A stretch of 64,000 nt of DNA from Luethyella okanaganae (GTDB lineage Bacteria > Actinomycetota > Actinomycetes > Actinomycetales > Microbacteriaceae). Below the pieces are notes generated by a model. It did no database searches. It saw nothing but the letters and a program-made list of their open reading frames with translations, and was not told where the DNA came from. The DNA lies in the NCBI RefSeq assembly GCF_042660285.1, contig NZ_JBHSTP010000002.1, forward strand, positions 310,001 through 374,000, in the 5' to 3' direction. Position 1 is the stretch's first letter; each line of letters begins with the position of its first letter. Below, piece by piece: positions 32,349 to 41,304 of the stretch. The translations under genes and the position numbers were made by a program.

Positions 32349-33236
32349 ATGCACATCGGCCTGGTCGGTCTCGGCAGAATGGGCGACAACATGCGCGCCC
32401 GGCTGCGGCAGAAGGGCATCGCGGTCACCGGCTTCGACCGCAACCCCGCCGTGACGGATGTCGCCAGCCTTGCAGACCTCGTGACCGCTCTGCCCGCCCC
32501 CAGGACCGTCTGGGTCATGGTGCCAGCCGGAGCAGTCACAGCCGGCGTCATAGCAGAACTGCACGATCTGCTCGAAAGCGGCGACCTCGTGATCGACGGC
32601 GGCAACTCCCGGTTCACCGACGACTTCACGCACGCCGAGCTGCTCGCTACCAAGGGGATCGACTACGTCGATGCCGGCGTCTCTGGTGGAGTGTGGGGTA
32701 GGGACAACGGCTACGGGCTGATGGTGGGCGGCAGCAGCACCCAGGTCGAACGGGTCATGCCCGTGTTCGATGCGCTGCGACCTGATGGTCCGCGTGACGA
32801 GGGCTTCGTGCACGTGGGGGAGGTGGGCGCCGGCCACTACGCCAAGATGGTGCACAACGGAATCGAGTACGCGCTCATGCAGGCCTATGCCGAGGGCTAC
32901 GAACTGCTCGAGGCCAGAGACGACCTCATCAAGGACGTTCCAGGAACGTTCAAGGCCTGGCAGCGCGGAACGGTCGTGCGCTCCTGGCTGCTCGAACTCC
33001 TGGTGCGCGCCCTCGACGAGGATGCCGACCTCAGTGACATCGAGGGCTACGTCGACGACTCCGGCGAGGGGCGGTGGACCGTCGAGGAAGCCATCGCGAA
33101 CGCCGTGCCCGTGCCGACGATCAGCGCGTCGATCTTCGCCCGCTTCGTGTCAAGGCAAGAGGATTCCCCCGCGATGAAGGCCGTCGCGGCACTCCGTAAC
33201 CAGTTCGGCGGTCACGCCGTCAAGAAGGCGGAGTGA
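32349..33236 (+). CDS. gnd: 6-phosphogluconate dehydrogenase, NAD-dependent decarboxylating type
   Basis: 295 residues, the short form. Rossmann loop GLVGLGRMGDNMRARL, substrate loop VIDGGNSRFTDD, catalytic GVSGGVWG and KMVHNGIEYALMQAYAEGYEL. It oxidises 6-phosphogluconate to ribulose 5-phosphate with CO2 release. The gnd gene between dnaN and recF is a known actinobacterial arrangement. AAGGA lies 6-7 bases before the ATG, and its stop overlaps the recF start (GTGA). Confidence 0.95.
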   Translation: MHIGLVGLGRMGDNMRARLRQKGIAVTGFDRNPAVTDVASLADLVTALPAPRTVWVMVPAGAVTAGVIAELHDLLESGDLVIDGGNSRFTDDFTHAELLATKGIDYVDAGVSGGVWGRDNGYGLMVGGSSTQVERVMPVFDALRPDGPRDEGFVHVGEVGAGHYAKMVHNGIEYALMQAYAEGYELLEARDDLIKDVPGTFKAWQRGTVVRSWLLELLVRALDEDADLSDIEGYVDDSGEGRWTVEEAIANAVPVPTISASIFARFVSRQEDSPAMKAVAALRNQFGGHAVKKAE

Positions 33237-34546
33237 GAGTCCAGCACCTCTCGCTGACCGACTTCCGCAACTATGCGGAAGCGGAGGTGACCTTTCCCGC
33301 CGGAGCGACTCTCATCGTCGGCCGCAACGGCCAGGGCAAGACCAACCTCGTCGAGGCGGTTGGCTTTCTCAGCACACTGGGATCCCATCGGGTGTCCACG
33401 GACCACGCTCTGATACGGGCCGGCCGGGATGCCGCGATCATCCGCGCTCGACTCGAATACAACGGGCGGGACATCCTGACCGAGGTGCAGATCAACCGGA
33501 GCGGGGCGAACAGAGCCCAGGTCAATCACTCGGTCATCAAGACGCGCGAGCTTCCGCGCTACTGCCATTCCATTCTGTTCGCGCCGGAGGACCTCGCGCT
33601 TGTGCGCGGCGACCCCGCCGGCCGTCGGCGCTTTCTGGATCAGTTGCTCGTGCAACGGGCACCGCGGATCGCCGGAGTGATCGCCGACTACGAGCGCGTG
33701 CTCAAGCAGCGCAACACCTTGCTCAAGTCGGCGAGGGCGAGCGGCCTGCGCGAGAGCCGGCTCACGACGCTCGACATCTGGGACGAGCGACTTGTCTCCC
33801 TGGGTTCCGAGATCGTCGTCGCGCGTGCGCGACTGACCGCCGCCCTGGCCGAGCCGCTGCGCGTCGCCTACCGTGCGGTCGCAGGCGGCGACCATCACCC
33901 CGAGCTCGTGCCTCAACTGAGCGTTCTCGGCGCCGACCCCGAGGAAGGCACTGCTGCCGCATCGCTCGAGCCTGTCGGTCAAACGCCACCGGTCCAGCAC
34001 GTCGAAATTGGCGGAGGCGCAGGCTCGCCCGGAGAAGCGCATGCCACGGATCCGATAGGTGACACTCAGCCGGGCGGTTCTATGGCGGAGGGTGAGGGCT
34101 CAGCGGGTCGTGGACAGGGCTCGCACGCCGCAGGGGCTGCGTCGGACGGCATCGCCGCGAGTTTCCGCTCCGCCATCGCCGGCCTGCGTCGGAAAGAGCT
34201 CGACCGGGGCATCACCCTCGTCGGGCCCCATCGCGACGACCTCGTGTTCATGCTCAACGGTCTGCCTGCGAAGGGCTATGCGAGCCATGGCGAGTCCTGG
34301 TCATTCGCCCTCGCTCTCAAGCTCGCGTCGGCCGAGCTGTTGCGGCGCGACTCGTCGAGCGGCGACCCCGTTCTCATTCTCGACGACGTCTTCGCCGAGT
34401 TGGACCAGACCAGGCGCCGCCGTCTCGCCGAGGCGGTGACGGGGTTCGAGCAAGTGCTCATCACTGCGGCTGTGCTCGAAGACGTCCCAGAGGCTCTCGC
34501 CCAGAACACCGTGCAGGTTCAGGCTGGGGTGATCGTCGATGTCTGA
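33233..34546 (+). CDS. recF: DNA replication and repair protein RecF
   Basis: ABC-type ATPase that loads RecA at gaps. HLSLTDFRNYAEAEVTFPAG, Walker A VGRNGQGKTNLVEAV, the LLVQRAPRIAGVIADYERVLKQRN helix and Walker B VLILDDVFAELDQTRR are all present. It is 437 residues versus about 370-400 usually. The extra length is a low-complexity G/A/E-rich insert, roughly residues 240-305, between the coiled arm and the signature part. GTG at 33233 overlaps the gnd stop (GTGA). The next gene overlaps it by 8 bases. Confidence 0.95.
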   Translation: MRVQHLSLTDFRNYAEAEVTFPAGATLIVGRNGQGKTNLVEAVGFLSTLGSHRVSTDHALIRAGRDAAIIRARLEYNGRDILTEVQINRSGANRAQVNHSVIKTRELPRYCHSILFAPEDLALVRGDPAGRRRFLDQLLVQRAPRIAGVIADYERVLKQRNTLLKSARASGLRESRLTTLDIWDERLVSLGSEIVVARARLTAALAEPLRVAYRAVAGGDHHPELVPQLSVLGADPEEGTAAASLEPVGQTPPVQHVEIGGGAGSPGEAHATDPIGDTQPGGSMAEGEGSAGRGQGSHAAGAASDGIAASFRSAIAGLRRKELDRGITLVGPHRDDLVFMLNGLPAKGYASHGESWSFALALKLASAELLRRDSSSGDPVLILDDVFAELDQTRRRRLAEAVTGFEQVLITAAVLEDVPEALAQNTVQVQAGVIVDV

Positions 34547-35066
34547 GCGGCCTCCGGTTCCGTCGACGTCCCGAAGGGGCGACGATCCCGATTCCGAGTC
34601 GAGCAGCTTCTATCTGCGTGTTCGACGCGTGTTCGGTGACGCATCGGCTCGGCATCCTCGTCGCAGGAAGGTGCGCGACGACGGTGGCGAAAGTCAGCCT
34701 TACGGTGTGGGACGCGACCCTAGGGGACTCGGCGACGCGATCGACACCCTCACCGCTCAGCTCGGCTGGAACTCACCGCTCGCCCAATCGGAACTCCTCA
34801 CCTCCTGGTCAGAGATCGCGGGGGAGGAGACCGCCAAGCACTCGACGCCGGTGGCGATCGAGGATGGACGTCTCACCGTGCGGTGCGAGTCGACGGCTTG
34901 GGCGACTCAGCTCCGTTTGATGCGTGTGGAGATCATGACGCGGATCACGGCGAAGTACCGCGAGGCCGGCATCCAGTCGATTCGTTTCGAAGGGCCGAAC
35001 GCCCCATCCTGGAAAAAGGGTCCCAGATCAATTCCAGGGCGTGGTCCGCGCGATACCTACGGGTGA
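34539..35066 (+). CDS. DUF721 / DciA-like protein
   Basis: 175 residues. The DUF721 core is DAIDTLTAQLGWNSPLAQ with SWSEIAGEETAKHSTPVAIEDGRLTVRCESTAWATQL, then MRVEIMTRITAKYREAGI. DciA proteins of this family load the replicative helicase in bacteria that lack DnaC. This is the homologue of mycobacterial Rv0004 by position (recF - this gene - gyrB). A polar N-terminus and a basic C-terminal tail surround the fold. Translation is coupled to recF by an 8-base overlap. Confidence 0.85.
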   Translation: MSERPPVPSTSRRGDDPDSESSSFYLRVRRVFGDASARHPRRRKVRDDGGESQPYGVGRDPRGLGDAIDTLTAQLGWNSPLAQSELLTSWSEIAGEETAKHSTPVAIEDGRLTVRCESTAWATQLRLMRVEIMTRITAKYREAGIQSIRFEGPNAPSWKKGPRSIPGRGPRDTYG

Positions 35067-35187
35067 TGAGACAAATTCGGTCGACCGCGCATGTTCAGGC
35101 CGTGAGAGAGCCGAAAGTGCCGTTCAGCTGACCCCTCTTTGGTAGGATGAGAAGTCGCACAAACGACGGTCAGGAGCCTAATTTCAT

Positions 35188-37167
35188 ATGACAGCGGAAC
35201 CGAAGAAGACCGAGCAGTCGCCCGAATACGGCGCAGACGCGATCCAGGTTCTCGAGGGCCTTGAGGCTGTGCGCAAACGACCGGGGATGTACATCGGCTC
35301 CACCGGTCCCCGCGGACTCCACCACCTCGTCTACGAGATCGTCGACAACTCGGTCGACGAGGCACTCGCCGGCTACTGCGACAACATCGATGTCACGATC
35401 CTGCCAGATGGCGCCGTGCGCGTCATCGACAATGGCCGTGGCATCCCCGTCGACGTCAACAAGGCGCAGGGGCGCTCGACCGTCGAGGTCGTGCTGACCG
35501 TGCTCCACGCCGGCGGCAAGTTCGGCGGCGGCGGGTATGCGGTGTCTGGTGGATTGCATGGCGTCGGCTCGTCCGTCGTCAATGCGCTCTCCTCCCGGCT
35601 GAAGGTGGAGGTTCGCAGGCAGGGCCACGTCTGGCGGCAGGGCTACCAGAACGGGGTTCCTGACGCCCCGCTCTCCAAGGACGAGCCCTCGGACGAGACC
35701 GGCACCACGATCACGTTCTGGCCGAGCGTCGAGACGTTCGAGACCATCGACTTCGACTACGAGACGCTCCGCACCCGCTTCCAGCAGATGACCTTCCTCA
35801 ACAAGGGCCTGCGTATCACGCTCACCGATGAGCGGGAGAGCGAGCTCACCGACGACGGCACGCAACCGCGCGACTCCTATCTCTACGAACAGGGTCTCGT
35901 CGACTACGTCGAATACCTCAACCGCAGCAAGAGGGCCGAGCTCGTGCACGACGAGATCATTTCCTTCGAGTCCGAGGACACCGAGCGCAAGATCGCACTC
36001 GAGGTGGCCATGCAGTGGACCAATCTCTACAACGAGAGCGTGCACACCTATGCGAACACGATCAACACGCACGAGGGAGGAACTCACGAGGAGGGGTTCC
36101 GCGCCGCCCTGACGACTCTGGTCAACAAGTATGCGCGCGAGAAGGGCATCCTCAAGGAGAAAGACGACAACCTCTCCGGCGACGATGTGCGCGAGGGCCT
36201 CACCGCTGTGATCTCGGTCAAGCTCGCAGAGCCGCAGTTCGAGGGCCAGACCAAGACCAAGCTCGGCAACACAGAGGCGAAGGCCTTCGTGCAACGAGTC
36301 GCGGGCAGCCAGCTCGCCGACTGGTTCGATCGCAACCCGAACCAGGCCCGCGACATCATCCGCAAGGCCCTGCAGGCTGCGACCGCTCGCATCGCCGCCC
36401 GCAAAGCGCGCGAGGGCGCTCGTCGCAAAGGTCTGCTCGAGTCTGGCGGCATGCCTGGCAAGCTCAAGGACTGCCAGTCCAAGGACCCGTCGATCTCTGA
36501 GATCTTCATCGTGGAGGGTGACTCGGCCGGCGGTTCCGCCGTTCAGGGGCGCAATCCTGAGACTCAGGCGATCCTGCCGTTGCGTGGCAAGATCCTCAAC
36601 GTCGAGAAGGCGCGACTCGATCGTGCCCTCGCCAACAACGAGGTGCAGGCCATGATCACGGCGTTCGGCGCCGGTATCGGCGAGGACTTCAACACCGGGA
36701 AGGCTCGGTATCACAAGATCGTCCTGATGGCTGATGCCGACGTCGACGGCCAACACATCACGACGTTGCTGCTCACGCTGCTGTTCCGTTACATGCGCCC
36801 ACTCATCGAGTTCGGCTATGTCTACCTCGCGCAGCCTCCGCTGTACCGGCTCAAGTGGTCGAACTCGGCCCATCAGTATGTGTACTCCGACCGCGAACGC
36901 GACGCCCTGCTCGCGGATGGCGCAGCCGCAGGCAAGCGGATCCCGAGGGAGAACGGCATCCAGCGCTACAAGGGTCTCGGAGAGATGGACTACCAGGAAC
37001 TCTGGGAGACCACGATGAATCCCGAGACGCGCACCCTTCTCCAGGTGACCCTCGACGACGCCGCGGCTGCGGACGAGATCTTCTCCACCCTCATGGGCGA
37101 AGACGTCGAGAGCCGCCGCAGCTTCATCCAGAAGAACGCGAAGGACGTGCGCTTCCTCGACATCTAA
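35188..37167 (+). CDS. gyrB: DNA gyrase subunit B
   Basis: ATPase subunit of gyrase (659 residues). GHKL ATPase: LEAVRKRPGMYIGSTGPRGLHHLVYEIVDNSVDEA, VIDNGRGIPVD, GKFGGGGYAVSGGLHGVGSSVVNAL. Toprim: CQSKDPSISEIFIVEGDSAGGSA and LMADADVDGQHI. The C-terminal domain ends ESRRSFIQKNAKDVRFLDI. It works with GyrA to supercoil DNA. ATG at 35188 with a moderate ribosome-binding site (AGGAGCC ~10 bases upstream). Confidence 0.98.
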   Translation: MTAEPKKTEQSPEYGADAIQVLEGLEAVRKRPGMYIGSTGPRGLHHLVYEIVDNSVDEALAGYCDNIDVTILPDGAVRVIDNGRGIPVDVNKAQGRSTVEVVLTVLHAGGKFGGGGYAVSGGLHGVGSSVVNALSSRLKVEVRRQGHVWRQGYQNGVPDAPLSKDEPSDETGTTITFWPSVETFETIDFDYETLRTRFQQMTFLNKGLRITLTDERESELTDDGTQPRDSYLYEQGLVDYVEYLNRSKRAELVHDEIISFESEDTERKIALEVAMQWTNLYNESVHTYANTINTHEGGTHEEGFRAALTTLVNKYAREKGILKEKDDNLSGDDVREGLTAVISVKLAEPQFEGQTKTKLGNTEAKAFVQRVAGSQLADWFDRNPNQARDIIRKALQAATARIAARKAREGARRKGLLESGGMPGKLKDCQSKDPSISEIFIVEGDSAGGSAVQGRNPETQAILPLRGKILNVEKARLDRALANNEVQAMITAFGAGIGEDFNTGKARYHKIVLMADADVDGQHITTLLLTLLFRYMRPLIEFGYVYLAQPPLYRLKWSNSAHQYVYSDRERDALLADGAAAGKRIPRENGIQRYKGLGEMDYQELWETTMNPETRTLLQVTLDDAAAADEIFSTLMGEDVESRRSFIQKNAKDVRFLDI

Positions 37168-37191
37168 CCCGACTGAGCAGATCCCGTTGAT

Positions 37192-37238
37192 CGGGCTTGC
37201 CGAAATCACGCGAACCATGCCCGGTTTCGGCAAGCCCG
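37192..37238. repeat. Intergenic hairpin between gyrB and gyrA
   Basis: CGGGCTTGCCGAAA (37192-37205) and its exact complement TTTCGGCAAGCCCG (37225-37238) enclose 19 bases. No T-run follows, so it is unlikely to be a full terminator. Confidence 0.85.
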
Positions 37239-37286
37239 GGCGGCGAACGGGACCCCGATCACACAAATTGACGAACGAGAAGACAG

Positions 37287-39866
37287 ATGGCAGACGAAGA
37301 GAACACCACAAGCGAGAATCTGACGGCGGACGAGCGCCAGGCCGCCGCGGACTTCAAGGCGCACGGCAAGATCGACCAGGTCGACCTGCAGCTCGAGATG
37401 CAGCGCTCCTACCTCGACTACGCCATGAGTGTCATCGTCGGCCGCGCCCTGCCCGATGTTCGCGACGGTCTCAAACCCGTGCACCGTCGTGTGATCTACG
37501 CGATGTTCGACGGCGGTTATCGCCCCGACAAGGCATTCTCGAAGTGCTCACGTGTCGTCGGCGACGTCATGGGGCAATTCCACCCGCACGGCGACTCCTC
37601 CATCTATGACGCGCTCGTGCGACTCGTGCAGCCGTGGAGCCTGCGCTACCCGCTCGCGCTCGGACAGGGCAACTTCGGATCCCCCGGCAATGACGGGGCG
37701 GCGGCCCCTCGATACACCGAGACGAAGATGGCTCCGCTCGCACTCGAGATGGTGCGCGACATCGACGAGGACACGGTCGACTTCCAGGACAACTACGACG
37801 GCCGCACCCAGGAGCCTGCGGTGTTGCCGTCGCGGTTCCCGAATCTGCTCGTCAACGGCTCCGTCGGCATCGCGGTCGGGATGGCGACCAATATCCCGCC
37901 GCACAATCTGCGTGAGGTCGCCTCTGGCGCCCAGTGGTACCTCGAGAACCCGGAGGCCAGTCGCGAGGAACTGCAGGAGGCACTTCTGCAGCGGATCAAG
38001 GGGCCGGACTTCCCGACCGGAGCGCAGATCCTCGGTGTCAAGGGCATCCAGGATGCCTACCGCACGGGCCGCGGCTCCATCACGATGCGCGCCGTCGTCA
38101 ACGTCGAGGAGATCCAGGGCCGCACCTGTCTCGTCGTCACCGAGCTGCCGTACCAGGTGAACCCCGACAACCTCGCGATCAAGATCGCCGACCTCGTCAA
38201 GGACGGCAAGGTCGCCGGTATCGCCGACATCCGAGACGAGACCTCGGGCCGAACGGGCCAGCGTCTCGTGATCGTGCTCAAGCGTGACGCGGTGGCGAAG
38301 GTCGTGCTCAACAACCTCTACAAGCACACCCAGCTGCAAGAGAACTTCGGCGCGAACATGCTCGCGATCGTCGACGGCATTCCCCGAACCTTGTCGATCG
38401 ACGGATTCATCCACGCCTGGGTCGTGCACCAGGTCGAGGTCATCGTGCGTCGCACACAGTACCGTCTCACGAAGGCCGAGGCAGACGCCCACATCCAGCG
38501 CGGCTATGTCAAGGCGCTCGATGCGCTCGATGCGGTCATCGCCCTCATCCGCCGTTCGCCGACCGTCGATGAGGCGCGCGAGGGGCTCATCGAGCTCCTC
38601 GACATCGACCAGCTGCAGGCCGACGCGATCCTCGCCATGCAGCTGCGCCGTCTCGCCGCGCTCGAACGTCAGAAGATCATCGATCGCCTCAACGAGCTCG
38701 AGCTCGAGATCGCCGAGTACAACGCGATCCTCGCCAGCCAAGAGCGTCAGCGCACCATCATCCGCGAGGAACTCGCCGAGATCATCGACAAGTTCGGCGA
38801 CGACCGCCGGACCGAGATCATGTTCGGCTTCGATGGCGATATGAGCGTTGAGGATCTGATCCCCGAAGAGGAGATGGTCGTCACCGTCACGCGCGGCGGC
38901 TACATCAAACGCACGCGCAGCGACAACTACCGCAGCCAGCACCGTGGAGGTATGGGGGTCAAGGGCGCACAATTGCGTGCGGACGACGTGGTCGAGCACT
39001 TCTTCGTCACGACGACGCATCACTGGCTGCTGTTCTTCACGAACACCGGCAGGGTCTACCGGGCCAAGGCTTACGAGATCCAGGAGGCCGGGCGCGACGC
39101 GAAGGGCCAGCACGTCGCGAACCTGCTCGAGATGCAGCCGGATGAGGAGATCACGCAGATTCTCGACATCCGCGACTACGAGGTCGCCACCTACCTGACC
39201 CTCGCGACTCGCGACGGCCTCGTGAAGAAGACGGCGCTCTCGGAGTACAACACCAACCGCTCCCGTGGCATCATCGCGATCAAGCTCCGCGATGGCGACG
39301 AACTGGTCTCGGCGATGCTTGTCAACGAGGAGGACGACGTGCTCCTCGTGTCGCGCAAGGGAATGTCCATCAGATTCACAGCAACGGACGAGGCGCTGCG
39401 CCCGATGGGCAGAAGCACCTCCGGCGTGATAGGCATGCACTTCCGTGGAGCGGACCATCTACTCGACGCATCCGTCGTCTCGGATGAGGGCTATGTCTTC
39501 GTGGTCACCGAGGGAGGCTATGCCAAGCGCACTGCCGCCCTGCAGTACCGTCTACAGAACCGTGGCGGGCTGGGCATCAAGGTGGCCAAGCTCAGCGAAG
39601 ACCGCGGCGATCTCGTCGGCGCGCTCATCGTCGACGAGCAGGACGAAGTCCTTGTGGTCCTTGCCAGCGGCAAGGTGGTACGCTCTGACGTCGCTGAAGT
39701 TCCGGCCAAGGGTCGGGACACGATGGGCGTGGTCTTCGCGAAGTTCGCCGATGAAGACAGGATCATTGCAATAGCGAAGAACACCGAACGCAATCTGGAG
39801 GCCCAGGACGAAGAGCCGGGACAGCCGGAGGGCGAACCGGGGAAGGAAGAAATCGTCAATGAGTAG
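37287..39866 (+). CDS. gyrA: DNA gyrase subunit A
   Basis: 859-residue breakage-reunion subunit. The quinolone region is QLEMQRSYLDYAMSVIVGRALPDVRDGLKP and HPHGDSSIYDALVRL, followed by the catalytic tyrosine in GAAAPRYTETKM. The C-terminal beta-pinwheel carries GyrA-box-like blades (KRTRSDNYRSQHRGGMGVKG). GAGAAG 8 bases before the ATG. It pairs with GyrB, which ends 119 bases upstream; a hairpin lies in that gap. The DUF3566 gene overlaps its end by 8 bases. Confidence 0.98.
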   Translation: MADEENTTSENLTADERQAAADFKAHGKIDQVDLQLEMQRSYLDYAMSVIVGRALPDVRDGLKPVHRRVIYAMFDGGYRPDKAFSKCSRVVGDVMGQFHPHGDSSIYDALVRLVQPWSLRYPLALGQGNFGSPGNDGAAAPRYTETKMAPLALEMVRDIDEDTVDFQDNYDGRTQEPAVLPSRFPNLLVNGSVGIAVGMATNIPPHNLREVASGAQWYLENPEASREELQEALLQRIKGPDFPTGAQILGVKGIQDAYRTGRGSITMRAVVNVEEIQGRTCLVVTELPYQVNPDNLAIKIADLVKDGKVAGIADIRDETSGRTGQRLVIVLKRDAVAKVVLNNLYKHTQLQENFGANMLAIVDGIPRTLSIDGFIHAWVVHQVEVIVRRTQYRLTKAEADAHIQRGYVKALDALDAVIALIRRSPTVDEAREGLIELLDIDQLQADAILAMQLRRLAALERQKIIDRLNELELEIAEYNAILASQERQRTIIREELAEIIDKFGDDRRTEIMFGFDGDMSVEDLIPEEEMVVTVTRGGYIKRTRSDNYRSQHRGGMGVKGAQLRADDVVEHFFVTTTHHWLLFFTNTGRVYRAKAYEIQEAGRDAKGQHVANLLEMQPDEEITQILDIRDYEVATYLTLATRDGLVKKTALSEYNTNRSRGIIAIKLRDGDELVSAMLVNEEDDVLLVSRKGMSIRFTATDEALRPMGRSTSGVIGMHFRGADHLLDASVVSDEGYVFVVTEGGYAKRTAALQYRLQNRGGLGIKVAKLSEDRGDLVGALIVDEQDEVLVVLASGKVVRSDVAEVPAKGRDTMGVVFAKFADEDRIIAIAKNTERNLEAQDEEPGQPEGEPGKEEIVNE

Positions 39867-40263
39867 TGTCGCCGAGAAGCTGGCCAAGAAGTCCACACGA
39901 CGCACCTCCACAAAGCAAGTCCGTCTCAAGCTGGTCTACATCGACTTCTGGTCGGCGGTGAAGCTGTCGTTCCTGGTGGCGGTCTGCTTGGCGGTCGTCA
40001 CGATCGTCGGAACGTTCCTCATCTACAGCGTGCTTAACTCCACGGGTATCTTTGACAAGGCGAACGACCTGTTCAAGGATATCGCCGGCGGCACCAGCGA
40101 TCTCAAGAGCATCCTCTCGATGGGGCAGGTCATGGGCTTCGCCGTCGTCGTCGCACTGCTCAACACGGTCGTCGTCACCGCCCTCGGAGCGATCATCGCT
40201 GTGCTCTACAACCTGAGCGTGAAGGTGACCGGCGGGCTGCTCGTCGGCTTCACCAACCACTGA
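39859..40263 (+). CDS. DUF3566 membrane protein
   Basis: 134 residues with two long membrane segments (about 30-55: FWSAVKLSFLVAVCLAVVTIV, and 92-118: VMGFAVVVALLNTVVVTALGAI) separated by a short loop with DLKSILSMGQ. A basic N-terminus (AEKLAKKSTRRTSTKQVRLK) stays in the cytoplasm. It is the homologue of mycobacterial Rv0007 by position after gyrA. The family function is not established. Overlap of 8 bases with gyrA suggests coupled translation. Confidence 0.9.
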   Translation: MSSVAEKLAKKSTRRTSTKQVRLKLVYIDFWSAVKLSFLVAVCLAVVTIVGTFLIYSVLNSTGIFDKANDLFKDIAGGTSDLKSILSMGQVMGFAVVVALLNTVVVTALGAIIAVLYNLSVKVTGGLLVGFTNH

Positions 40264-40325
40264 GCGCGGCATCGGCTCGATTTCAAGAATCCAGTCGGGT
40301 CAGGTAGTCTTCTATCTGCCCATTC

Positions 40326-40399
40326 GGGGCTATAGCTCAGGCGGTTAGAGCGCTTCGCTGATAACGAAGAGGTCCCAGGTTCAAGTCCTGGTAGCCCCA
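40326..40399 (+). tRNA. tRNA-Ile (GAT)
   Basis: 74 nt cloverleaf: acceptor GGGGCTA/TAGCCCC, D-arm TAGCTCAGGCGGTTAGAGC, anticodon loop CTGATAA with GAT, T-arm CCAGGTTCAAGTCCTGG. The CCA end is not encoded in full. This tRNA follows gyrA in most actinobacteria. Confidence 0.98.
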
Positions 40400-40478
40400 C
40401 GGAAGTGGTCACTCGGGGTTTCTCGGGCCCGTCCTCCTCGGCGAGGACTCGCAGGATTCCTGTGGTCGTTCCTTCCAT

Positions 40479-40551
40479 GGGGCCTTAGCTCAGTTGGTAG
40501 AGCGCCTGCTTTGCAAGCAGGATGTCAGGAGTTCGAATCTCCTAGGCTCCA
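40479..40551 (+). tRNA. tRNA-Ala (TGC)
   Basis: 73 nt cloverleaf: acceptor GGGGCCT paired with AGGCTCC (one G-T pair), anticodon loop TTTGCAA with TGC, T-arm AGGAGTTCGAATCTCCT. A T-run follows immediately, and then the long palindrome at 40573. Confidence 0.98.
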
Positions 40552-40572
40552 CAGTTTTTCTTCCCCCGTTCG

Positions 40573-40640
40573 CGGGTGTGCCCGTTTCCGACGAGTGTGC
40601 CCGGCGTACCGGGCACACTCGTCGGAAACGGGCACACCCG
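40573..40640. repeat. Palindromic repeat family A, copy 3 (perfect 32-bp arms)
   Basis: Arms 40573-40604 and 40609-40640 are exact reverse complements with only a 4-base loop (CGTA). The core TCCGACGAGTGTGCCCGG is shared with copy 2. It follows tRNA-Ala by 21 bases and precedes the NUDIX gene by 53. Confidence 0.95.
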
Positions 40641-40693
40641 GCGACGGTCCAGCTCGGCAGTCGAGCAGGACCCACGCGAAGTAAGGTATCTGC

Positions 40694-41137
40694 ATGGACA
40701 TCAGAGTTGCTGCCTACGGGGTCATCATTCGCGAAGGTCAGATCCTGCTCTCACACTGGAACGAGAACGGCCGCAACGGCTGGACTCTGCCCGGCGGCGG
40801 CATTGAGGACGGCGAACACCCGGCCGAGACGGCGGTCCGCGAGATCTTCGAGGAGACCGGCTATCTGGCATCCATCGATCGGCTGCTCGGCATCGACTCA
40901 CATGTCGTCACAGCGCGCCGTCGTCTTGCAGGAGACACCCGCCCGCTCCACGCGCTGCGCGTTGTGTATCGTGCGAGCGTCGTCTCGGGCGAGCTCACTC
41001 ACGAGGTGGGCGGCAGCAGCGACGAGGCACGATGGGTGGACCTTGCGGATGTCGCGGAGCTGAAGACCGTCGATCTCGTGCGGGTCGGACTCGCCCTCGA
41101 CAGGGCGGAACCGGCTGACGGCATCCCGTCCCGCTGA
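40694..41137 (+). CDS. NUDIX hydrolase
   Basis: 147 residues. The Nudix box is complete: GGGIEDGEHPAETAVREIFEETGY (G-x5-E-x7-REIxEExGY). Such enzymes cleave nucleoside diphosphates linked to other groups with Mg2+; candidates include oxidised nucleotides, NADH or ADP-ribose. It starts at the ATG at 40694, 53 bases after the palindrome, with a weak GAAGTAAGG just upstream. The mutT-like gene usual next to cca in actinobacteria is absent there, but this one is not clearly its replacement. Confidence 0.9.
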   Translation: MDIRVAAYGVIIREGQILLSHWNENGRNGWTLPGGGIEDGEHPAETAVREIFEETGYLASIDRLLGIDSHVVTARRRLAGDTRPLHALRVVYRASVVSGELTHEVGGSSDEARWVDLADVAELKTVDLVRVGLALDRAEPADGIPSR

Positions 41138-41304
41138 ATCCGGGGTGCTCAGTAGCCGCGACTCCGCAACTCACGGGATCCAGGAACGAGCGACCAGACC
41201 TCGGCGCCGATCACCGTCATGACGACGATCACCGGTCGCTCCTGCGGCACCCCGAACACAGGGGTCCGCACTCAGGGGCGGGGGGCGAGAATGGAGACGG
41301 AAGG

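Noticed and set aside
35170..37311. A very long open frame on the minus strand opposite gyrB
   Set aside because: It mirrors the coding strand of gyrB, whose motifs are complete; high GC with third-position bias keeps the antisense frame open.
37548..39458. A 636-codon open frame opposite gyrA
   Set aside because: Same artefact of GC-rich coding DNA; composition is all D, E, L, V, R and has no domain motifs or ribosome-binding site.
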